DNA of 7,018 nucleotides from Bacillota bacterium (lineage in GTDB: Bacteria; Bacillota; Clostridia; Peptostreptococcales; Anaerovoracaceae): assembly GCA_022793975.1 (NCBI GenBank), contig JAAWDW010000143.1:1-7018 (forward strand). The letters are read 5' to 3'. Under the pieces are notes generated by a model, which did not search any database, was not told the origin of the DNA, and worked only from the letters and a program-made list of their open reading frames with translations. This document shows, piece by piece, positions 1 through 5,254 of the stretch. The position numbers were made by a program, and so were the translations under genes. The first letter of the stretch is position 1; every line of letters starts with the position of its first letter.

Positions 1-373
1 CATCACCCTTTGACGCAAAGCAAAGAGCATCAAACGGGAAGCCTGCCGCTGCCTGAGGATAAAGTCCTACCGTATGATCTACAAAATATGTGTCAAATCC
101 GGATTCCTTTATCTGTTCCATAGTCAGATTTCTTGTCAACTGGTGTACGATAGCGCATATCATTTCCATATGCGCAAGTTCTTCCGTACCGATATCCGAA
201 AGAGTTGCTATGCACTGTTTATACGGCATCGAATACCTTTGTGAAAGATATCTCTGCGACGCAGCAAGTTCGCCGTCCGGACCGCCGAACTGTGTAATTA
301 TAAACTTAGCCATAGCCGGATTAGGATTTTTTATATTAACCGGAAACTGCAATTTCTTCTCATAAGTCCACAT
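1..373 (-). CDS. cotJC: Spore coat protein CotJC, manganese-catalase family (3' end outside window)
   Basis: Only the first 124 residues are visible; the family is usually near 190 residues, so about a third lies beyond position 1. The start MWTYEKKLQFPV and the later stretches ITQFGGPDGELAASQRYL and IGTEELAHMEMI are typical of CotJC, a coat-associated member of the di-manganese catalase family. In Mn-catalases, the first-half metal ligands are a Glu near residue 35 and an ExxH pair near 65-69. Here E35, E65 and H68 are in place, so the first half of the metal site looks intact; the second half cannot be seen. The ATG at 371-373 is preceded by GGAGGG 10 bases upstream, inside the last codons of cotJB. 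It is the third gene of a cotJA-cotJB-cotJC operon. Expression in the mother cell under SigE is known for Bacillus subtilis cotJ but not demonstrated here. Whether it is an active catalase is unknown. Confidence 0.95.
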   Translation of the reverse strand, partial: MWTYEKKLQFPVNIKNPNPAMAKFIITQFGGPDGELAASQRYLSQRYSMPYKQCIATLSDIGTEELAHMEMICAIVHQLTRNLTMEQIKESGFDTYFVDHTVGLYPQAAAGFPFDALCFASKGD

Positions 374-379
374 ATATTT

Positions 380-628
380 CTATCCCTCCATTTCCCACGG
401 CCACGGCTTATCAATCCAGCTCCAGCCATCTTCTATATTAACTCCCGCTGCCGTAAGCGGTCCGAAACTGTCCTCAAATTCTGCCACCGCCTGCTTATGC
501 AATTCATTGTATTTGTTGTAAAAATTAAGTGCGGCAGTATCATTTGGATGAGTATTTAAAAACAAATTGACATCTACAAGCACAAAGTCAAGCATCTGCA
601 CTCTTCTCAGCATTTCTTCTCTTGTCAT
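380..628 (-). CDS. cotJB: Spore coat protein CotJB
   Basis: An 82-residue protein of the usual CotJB size. It has the family signature: an amphipathic N-terminal part (RRVQMLDFVLVDVNLFLNTH), then NFYNKY, then a Trp/Pro-rich tail with GWSWIDKPWPWE. CotJB is a small cytosolic protein that enters the spore coat together with CotJA and CotJC; its biochemical role is not established. The ATG at 626-628 overlaps the stop of cotJA in an ATGA arrangement and has GGAGGTG seven bases upstream, so translation is probably coupled. Its final codons (Met-Glu-Gly-stop) are the DNA that supplies the ribosome binding site for cotJC, so the two genes are also tightly linked. No transmembrane segment or signal peptide is visible. 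Confidence 0.95.
   Translation of the reverse strand: MTREEMLRRVQMLDFVLVDVNLFLNTHPNDTAALNFYNKYNELHKQAVAEFEDSFGPLTAAGVNIEDGWSWIDKPWPWEMEG
384..389 (-). promoter_or_regulatory. Ribosome binding site of cotJC within the end of cotJB
   Basis: GGAGGG on the minus strand, ten bases before the cotJC ATG. It is formed by the last sense codons of cotJB (ATG GAG GGA, then TAG), so the end of one gene doubles as the translation signal of the next. Confidence 0.75.
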
Positions 629-939
629 CTCTTTGCACCTCCGAGAAACGGTAAATTAAGGCACGGAAAAACAGTTCCGTTCATAAGTGCCTCCGCAGGC
701 TCATAAGTCTCTTCCCATCCCTGCATCGGCACATAGGCCATAGCAAGCGGAAGATCACTGAGACAATCCACCGGTTTTACACCAATCGGAACATTTTCGC
801 CCGGCATAGTATTTCCCGGATTCATTCCATTGTTACCATCTGAAATACCGTCCATAATATCGTCACAGTCATCAAGATATATAGGCATCCCTATATATGG
901 CTCGATCTGCTGCATCGCAGCTCTGTCAGCATCATTCAA
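625..939 (-). CDS. cotJA: Spore coat associated protein CotJA
   Basis: A 104-residue protein whose C-terminal part (about 62-104) carries the CotJA signature AYVPMQGWEETY, AL.NGTVFP and LPFLGG. CotJA is needed for CotJC to join the spore coat in B. subtilis. Residues about 21-60 form an acidic, Gly/Asn/Pro-rich segment with little predicted structure, which makes the protein somewhat longer than the roughly 80-residue Bacillus form. The start is TTG at 937-939: an in-frame stop lies at 955-957 and AAAGGGG sits nine bases upstream of the TTG. The next in-frame ATG (Met9) has no comparable site. It is first gene of the operon and overlaps cotJB by four bases. I found no convincing SigE promoter upstream, although one would be expected. 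Confidence 0.9.
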   Translation of the reverse strand: MNDADRAAMQQIEPYIGMPIYLDDCDDIMDGISDGNNGMNPGNTMPGENVPIGVKPVDCLSDLPLAMAYVPMQGWEETYEPAEALMNGTVFPCLNLPFLGGAKR

Positions 940-1031
940 AATAATTATCCCCTTTCATTGCTTTATACTATATATATTATGAAAAAAGCCGTTTCGAGTT
1001 ACAAAAGAACGTCCGAAAAATACAATTTCCC

Positions 1032-1065
1032 TTGATTTTGAAAAAATCCTATGATACCATATCAA
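1032..1065 (+). promoter_or_regulatory. Possible weak sigma-A promoter for the CDF transporter gene
   Basis: Two overlapping partial matches lie 37-70 bases before the start codon: TTGATT-17 bp-TACCAT (1032-1060) and TTGAAA-16 bp-TATCAA (1038-1065). Each hexamer is an imperfect match to consensus, so this is only a plausible location for the promoter in a 162-bp divergent gap. Confidence 0.3.
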
Positions 1066-1101
1066 AGAAAAATATTTTAAATTTAGAGAGGTAATTTTAT
1101 T

Positions 1102-2061
1102 ATGGAACAGGAAACAGACGGTGACAGTGACAGTAATATCATAAATACTAAGGAAACTGCATCGCCAAATTACAGACTTAAACTTGAAAAACGCGCACTC
1201 GCCATCTCTATGTACGGAGGCATTCTTTTTGTTATCATAGAATTTGTAATGGCTATTTTTACAACATCTCAATCAATTCTTATGGACTCTGTTTACGACG
1301 CGGTCGAGCTGATCATGGTCATAGCATCGCTTCGCATCATTCCGCTTCTTTACAGACCAACCACGGAAAAGCACCCTTTTGGATACTCTCAGGTGGAAAC
1401 AATATTCATAACTATAAAAGGCTCAATGCTCACAGCCGTTACCGTCGGACTTGTCTTAAGCAATATTCAGATCATACGCGACGGAGGTCATATTGTTCCG
1501 TTTGCAAGTGTTGCGGCATTTGAATTTTCAGCAGTTTTTATCAGTCTTATTGTAATTCTTATACTAAGAAAACTGTACAAGAAAACCAGTTCAATACTTG
1601 TAAAAGTTGAAATTGACAGCTGGATAATAGACACCATCGCAAGTGCAGGACTCGGCATCGCATTTATACTTCCCAAATTATTTAACTGGGAATGGCTCAT
1701 ACATATTACATCTTATCTCGATCAGATTATGGCAATTGTGCTTTCGGTATTTATACTGCCGATCCCTATTAAAACCGTTATAGTCAGTCTACGCGAACTC
1801 TTCCTTTTTGCTCCTGACAATGAAACGGTGGAGAATATCAAAAATATTTCATCTCGTGTTCTATCGGCTTACAATATTGATATCATTACTTACGATATAA
1901 TAAAAACAGGAAGAAAACTATGGATCAGTCTTTACTTTAAAACACCAAATGACACAATATCGATATCGGCGCTGGCCAAAATACAAAAAGAGCTTGAAGC
2001 GGCCCTTATTTTGGATTATCCTGACCTTTATGTAGAGCTTGTACCCGAATTTGACCTATAG
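1102..2061 (+). CDS. Cation diffusion facilitator (CDF) family metal transporter with non-canonical TM5 site
   Basis: A 319-residue membrane protein of normal CDF size. Six hydrophobic segments lie at about 34-53, 57-83, 101-126, 134-156, 171-191 and 198-226, followed by a soluble C-terminal domain (about 235-319). Family landmarks are SILMDSVYDAVE in TM2, giving the metal pair D62xxxD66; HPFGY with E99 in the TM2-TM3 loop; and D207 opening TM6. CDF proteins usually export Zn2+, Mn2+, Fe2+, Co2+ or Cd2+ by proton antiport. The TM5 site, normally HxxxD or DxxxD, reads E170-I-D172-S173-W-I-I-D177-T-I-A-S here: D177 is kept but the His/Asp four residues earlier is Ser, with acidic E170 and D172 nearby. 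The C-terminal domain has no histidine at all, unlike zinc-binding CDF tails. Substrate is therefore uncertain. This may be the COG3965-type branch, from memory only. The ATG has AGAGAGGT nine bases upstream. It is divergent from cotJ and convergent with the ATPase. Confidence 0.88.
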   Translation: MEQETDGDSDSNIINTKETASPNYRLKLEKRALAISMYGGILFVIIEFVMAIFTTSQSILMDSVYDAVELIMVIASLRIIPLLYRPTTEKHPFGYSQVETIFITIKGSMLTAVTVGLVLSNIQIIRDGGHIVPFASVAAFEFSAVFISLIVILILRKLYKKTSSILVKVEIDSWIIDTIASAGLGIAFILPKLFNWEWLIHITSYLDQIMAIVLSVFILPIPIKTVIVSLRELFLFAPDNETVENIKNISSRVLSAYNIDIITYDIIKTGRKLWISLYFKTPNDTISISALAKIQKELEAALILDYPDLYVELVPEFDL

Positions 2062-2080
2062 CATATATTGTAAAACATAA

Positions 2081-2113
2081 AACGAGCTTCGGATATTAAA
2101 TCCGAAGCTCGTT
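2081..2113. terminator. Rho-independent terminator between convergent CDF and ATPase genes
   Basis: A perfect 14-bp inverted repeat, AACGAGCTTCGGAT (2081-2094) with its complement (2100-2113), around a 5-base loop. On the minus strand it is followed by TTATGTTTTA, a good U-rich tail for ending the ATPase transcript. On the plus strand the tail is TCTCTATCAATT, weaker, but the stem probably also stops the CDF transcript. Confidence 0.85.
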
Positions 2114-2140
2114 CTCTATCAATTAGACGATATATCAATT

Positions 2141-4870
2141 TTATTGTGCAGATACGCGTCTGCCTGATAATCTGCGCACAAGGACCACTATCTCATGCAG
2201 CCATATTGGAGCCGTTGAAAGCGCCGTCAGCGTAAGCCACTCGCTCAGAGAAAGTTCTGCCGCATCAAATACATTTTCAAAGAATGGGATCTCCGTTACA
2301 GCAATCTGCAGCAGGAATCCCGCGACTACAGCAATAATCATCATTCTGTTATTAAACGGATTCATCGTAAATACCGACCTATCCAAATTTCTCATACCTA
2401 TCGCATTAAAGAGCTGTGATATTCCCAGTACCGTAAACGCATATGTCTGTGATTTAAGGTATATGAACTCGTTATCAAGCATTGCATCTATATTCGCAAG
2501 TGTTACTGCTGTACCCTGTGCTCTAAGCTCATACACAGGAATAAATATAAATGCTATCAATGTAATAGCCCCGATAAGAAGCCCGAACAATATCGTAATG
2601 ACATATCCGCCATGTGCAAAGAGGCTCTCTTTAGGATCACGAGGAGGCTTTCTCATAGCATCCTTATCCCCCGTATCCACTCCGAGCGCAAGTGCAGGAA
2701 GCGAATCGGTGATGAGATTTACCCAAAGTATATGAATCGCCTTAAGCGGCGCCGCAAGTCCGACAAGTATCGCCGTAAACATCGTCATAATTTCACCAAG
2801 ATTTGATGAAAGCAGGAAAAGCACCGATTTCTTTATATTCGCATAAATATTTCTTCCCTCTTCAATGGCACTCTTTATTGTAGCAAAATTATCATCCATG
2901 AGCACCATATCGGCAGCGCCCTTTGCAACATCCGTTCCCGTAATTCCCATCGCAACTCCGATATCGGCAGATTTAAGCGAAGGCGCATCGTTTACTCCGT
3001 CACCGGTCATAGATACGATATCACCATGAGATCGGAAAGCATTTACTATCATTACCTTATTTTCTGGTGAAACTCTCGCAAATACTCTGAGTCCGCTTAC
3101 TATGCCGTTAAGTTCTTCCTGCGTCATATCATTGAGTTCATCACCTGTAATGCACTGTGATATATCGCTTGCTATTCCGAGTTCCTTGGCTATCGCAAAC
3201 GCAGTATCTTTATGGTCACCTGTAATCATAACCGTTTTTACGGAAGCGCCGTCAAATACGCGTATCGCATCTTTTGCCTCAGGACGCGGCGGGTCTATCA
3301 TACCCACAAGTCCCATAAACACAAGCGACTCTTCACTTGCGCTATCGTCGTCATATTTTACTGCCAGTGCCAGCACGCGGAGTGCGTCTTTTGCCATCTC
3401 CAGCGCCGCTCTTTCTATCTCTGCGATATCTTCTTTTGTTATCGGACGTATACTGCCGGATCCTGCCGAGTCCAGAACAGAAGTACATCTCCCTATCATC
3501 CTATCGACAGCACCCTTTGTATACGCCGTAATCTTTCCGCTTTCAGCATCTTTCTGTACCGTTGTCATCATTTTACGATCAGAATCAAATGCCTGCTCAT
3601 TGATACGCGGCGCCTTCGCAAGAATCACGCTCTTTTCCATACCTATATTTATTCCGAGATCTATAAGCGCAAGCTCCGTCGGATCACCTATGCGGTTTTC
3701 TCCGTTTACTTCAGCATCGGTGCAGTAAATAAAGCCTTTAATCAAATCTTCGTATTTTCTACCGAATTCATCATTTTCATTTCCCGATTCACTGCCCGAA
3801 AGTTCGGCAAGCGCATCTGCGGAAACATCTTTCATACTGCCCGGTACATAAAGTCTGACAGCAGTCATTTTATTCTGCGTAAGCGTACCTGTTTTATCAG
3901 AGCATACTACACTTACGGCTCCGAGAGTTTCTACTGCCGGCAGTTTTCTTACTATCGTATTTACTTTTACCATACGCTGAACGCCAAGTGCCAGCACTAT
4001 AGTAACTACGGCAGGAAGTCCCTCCGGTATTGCTGCTACAGCAAGCGAAATTGCAGTCAGCATCATATCTATAATATTTCTGTCCTGAATAACGGCAATC
4101 GCGAAAAGCGCTGCGCAAAGAAGTACTGCCAGTATTCCCAGCATCTTTCCGAGGTCTGCAAGTCTCTTCTGAAGCGGCGTCATTTCATCAGCCGTATTGT
4201 TTATCATACTTGCAATCTTTCCTATTTCAGTGTTCATACCTGTTGCCGTAACAACGCCTTCGCCTCTTCCGTATGATGCGCTTGTCGACATATAAGCCAT
4301 ATTTATTCTGTCTCCCAGTGTTACATCGCCTTCTGCGACAAAAGATGCGTCCTTATCTACAGGTACCGATTCTCCCGTAAGCGCCGATTCCTCTATTTTA
4401 AGGTTCACCGTTTCTATAAGGCGCATATCCGCAGGAACAATCCTTCCCGCTTCAAGAATAACTATATCTCCTGGCACCAAATCTGCTGCCGGTACTTCCA
4501 AGTTCTTTCCTCCTCTTCTCACAAGTGCATTGGGACTCGACATTTTTTTAAGCGCTTCGAGCGACTGCTCGGCCTTTGATTCCTGTACCATACCGATAAC
4601 GGCATTCAACAGTATTACCGCCACAATTATGAGTGAATCACTGTACTCACCGAGAAAAGCCGATATAAGTACGGCGGCTCCCAGTATATAAATCATAGGG
4701 TCTCTGAGCTGTGACAAAAACATCTGAATTTTCGTCTTTTTCTTGCTTTCCTCAAATTCATTTCTGCCGTATGTCTCAAGCCTTTCACTTGCTTCTTCCT
4801 GAGTAAGTCCAAGGTTTCTTTCCACGGCCAATTCTTTGAGTACAAGTTCCCTCTCTTTTTGTTCAACCAA
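2141..4870 (-). CDS. P-type ATPase, P2 Ca2+/Mn2+-transporting type, probable Mn2+-responsive exporter
   Basis: A complete 909-residue P-type ATPase (numbered from the TTG at 4868-4870). In order: N-terminal cation-ATPase domain (LKELAVERNLGLTQEEA), M1-M2, actuator loop TGES (165-168), M3, M4 with PEGLP (282-286), phosphorylation motif DKTGT with D325, nucleotide-binding KGA (452-454), DPPRP (526-530), TGD (550-552), hinge GDGVND (623-628), then M5-M10. Ion ligands matching SERCA are E283 (M4), N690 and E693 (M5), and N718, T721 and D722 (M6). The M8 position of SERCA E908 is Q819, as in plasma-membrane and secretory-pathway pumps that move one ion per cycle. The protein hydrolyses ATP to expel a divalent cation. 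The 5' leader carries a likely Mn2+ riboswitch, so Mn2+ or Mn2+/Ca2+ export is the best guess. Start choice: AGGAGG lies nine bases before this TTG; an earlier in-frame TTG at 4898-4900 would add ten residues but has only a weak site. A hairpin terminator follows the stop. Confidence 0.93.
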   Translation of the reverse strand: MVEQKERELVLKELAVERNLGLTQEEASERLETYGRNEFEESKKKTKIQMFLSQLRDPMIYILGAAVLISAFLGEYSDSLIIVAVILLNAVIGMVQESKAEQSLEALKKMSSPNALVRRGGKNLEVPAADLVPGDIVILEAGRIVPADMRLIETVNLKIEESALTGESVPVDKDASFVAEGDVTLGDRINMAYMSTSASYGRGEGVVTATGMNTEIGKIASMINNTADEMTPLQKRLADLGKMLGILAVLLCAALFAIAVIQDRNIIDMMLTAISLAVAAIPEGLPAVVTIVLALGVQRMVKVNTIVRKLPAVETLGAVSVVCSDKTGTLTQNKMTAVRLYVPGSMKDVSADALAELSGSESGNENDEFGRKYEDLIKGFIYCTDAEVNGENRIGDPTELALIDLGINIGMEKSVILAKAPRINEQAFDSDRKMMTTVQKDAESGKITAYTKGAVDRMIGRCTSVLDSAGSGSIRPITKEDIAEIERAALEMAKDALRVLALAVKYDDDSASEESLVFMGLVGMIDPPRPEAKDAIRVFDGASVKTVMITGDHKDTAFAIAKELGIASDISQCITGDELNDMTQEELNGIVSGLRVFARVSPENKVMIVNAFRSHGDIVSMTGDGVNDAPSLKSADIGVAMGITGTDVAKGAADMVLMDDNFATIKSAIEEGRNIYANIKKSVLFLLSSNLGEIMTMFTAILVGLAAPLKAIHILWVNLITDSLPALALGVDTGDKDAMRKPPRDPKESLFAHGGYVITILFGLLIGAITLIAFIFIPVYELRAQGTAVTLANIDAMLDNEFIYLKSQTYAFTVLGISQLFNAIGMRNLDRSVFTMNPFNNRMMIIAVVAGFLLQIAVTEIPFFENVFDAAELSLSEWLTLTALSTAPIWLHEIVVLVRRLSGRRVSAQ

Positions 4871-4879
4871 TTTATAAAT

Positions 4880-4885
4880 CCTCCT
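4880..4885 (-). promoter_or_regulatory. Ribosome binding site that sets the ATPase start
   Basis: A perfect AGGAGG nine bases upstream of TTG 4868-4870. It lies inside the longer reading frame that would start from TTG 4900, which argues for the shorter, 909-residue protein. Confidence 0.8.
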
Positions 4886-4970
4886 GTTCTGATGATTCAA
4901 TACCGCTTTTTCAATATATGCTTAAACATCCGCTATGCGTAAATATTGCCTGCAAAAATACACTCTGTAA

Positions 4971-5027
4971 TAAAAAAGACTTTGTACATAATATTAGCAA
5001 TCTGCCAATGAATTATGCCAAAGTCTT
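4971..5027 (-). terminator. Intrinsic terminator in the ATPase leader (attenuator of the riboswitch)
   Basis: On the minus strand AAGACTTTG (5027-5019) pairs perfectly with CAAAGTCTT (4984-4976). Inside it, CATAAT (5017-5012) pairs with ATTATG (4992-4987) across a small 1/2-base internal loop, and a 19-base loop follows. The stem runs straight into TTTTTTA, giving a classic intrinsic terminator about 100 bases before the start codon. Its 5' arm contains the CTTT needed for the closing helix of the upstream aptamer, so the two structures exclude each other. Confidence 0.88.
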
Positions 5028-5105
5028 GTTACCTAAAATGCGGACCTGCCTCCAGACCGCAAGCGATCGGTTGTTGAAGTACAGGCTTAAAACTACTCCC
5101 TTTAA
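5020..5105 (-). promoter_or_regulatory. yybP-ykoY family (Mn2+) riboswitch aptamer upstream of the P-type ATPase
   Basis: Read on the minus strand, the element opens with TTAAAGGGAGTAG (5105-5093) and closes with AACAAGACTTT (5030-5020). These match the two ends of the yybP-ykoY element, known as AAAGGGGAGUAG and GCAAGACCUUU. AAAG (5103-5100) can pair with CTTT (5023-5020) as P1. Between them lie possible helices GCCTG/CAGGT (5086-5082 with 5048-5044) and ACCG/CGGT enclosing a small hairpin, with CUUCAACA before it. Members of this class bind Mn2+ and commonly precede P-type ATPases and other metal exporters, including the Lactococcus lactis and Streptococcus pneumoniae pumps. The identification rests on recognised motifs, genomic context and the adjacent terminator; I could not run a covariance model and did not find a clear copy of the conserved L3 loop. 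Confidence 0.82.
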
Positions 5106-5126
5106 GCAATATATAATTTACGCTAT

Positions 5127-5155
5127 ATTATATATACATATTCTTCCTCTGTCAA
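5127..5155 (-). promoter_or_regulatory. Perfect consensus sigma-A promoter for the riboswitch-ATPase transcript
   Basis: On the minus strand, TTGACA (5155-5150), a 17-bp spacer and TATAAT (5132-5127): an exact match in both hexamers with ideal spacing. Transcription should start near 5120, about 15 bases before the aptamer, giving a leader of roughly 250 bases. Such a strong constitutive promoter suggests that control is left to the riboswitch. Confidence 0.92.
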
Positions 5156-5208
5156 TATGTTATCCAAATTAAATATAAAAATATGTATCGTTTATTTTGC
5201 TTTGGTAA

Positions 5209-5235
5209 ATATTATCTGTATTAAACAGATTATAT
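5209..5235 (+). promoter_or_regulatory. Imperfect palindrome upstream of the oxidoreductase gene (possible operator)
   Basis: Two 11-base arms, ATATTATCTGT (5209-5219) and ACAGATTATAT (5225-5235), are complementary at 10 of 11 positions around a 5-base spacer. The palindrome ends five bases before the GAGG ribosome binding site (5240-5243) of the gene starting at 5255. A weak TTGCTT-16 bp-TATTAA promoter match (5197-5224) overlaps it. The position suits a repressor operator or a 5' mRNA hairpin. The regulator is unknown. Confidence 0.4.
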
Positions 5236-5254
5236 AAAAGAGGTAACTAATTTT

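Noticed and set aside
956..1080. SigE-type promoter for the cotJ operon
   Set aside because: CATA-containing sequences such as CATAATAT and CATAGGAT occur on the minus strand, but none has a convincing -35 element at the right spacing. The promoter is expected from biology but not shown by the sequence.
955..1272. A 105-codon open frame on the minus strand across the cotJ-CDF intergenic region
   Set aside because: Two thirds of it is antisense to the start of the CDF gene or in AT-rich spacer, and the product has no recognisable features.
3102..3728. A 208-codon Ser-rich open frame on the plus strand inside the ATPase gene
   Set aside because: Another antisense shadow of the ATPase; the Ser/Ile/Ala bias reflects the complement of its codon use.
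3212..4276. A 354-codon open frame on the plus strand inside the ATPase gene
   Set aside because: It lies wholly antisense to a P-type ATPase whose catalytic motifs are all intact. Its product is a low-complexity Arg/Tyr/Cys/His/Ser-rich string with no recognisable domain and no good ribosome binding site.
4976..5027. Inverted repeat considered as an insertion-sequence end or operator
   Set aside because: A T run directly follows the stem on the minus strand and there is no transposase or target duplication, so a transcription terminator explains it fully.
4918..5172. An 84-codon open frame on the plus strand in the divergent intergenic region
   Set aside because: It overlaps the minus-strand promoter, aptamer and terminator, lacks a ribosome binding site and resembles no known protein. 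The RNA structures explain this DNA better.
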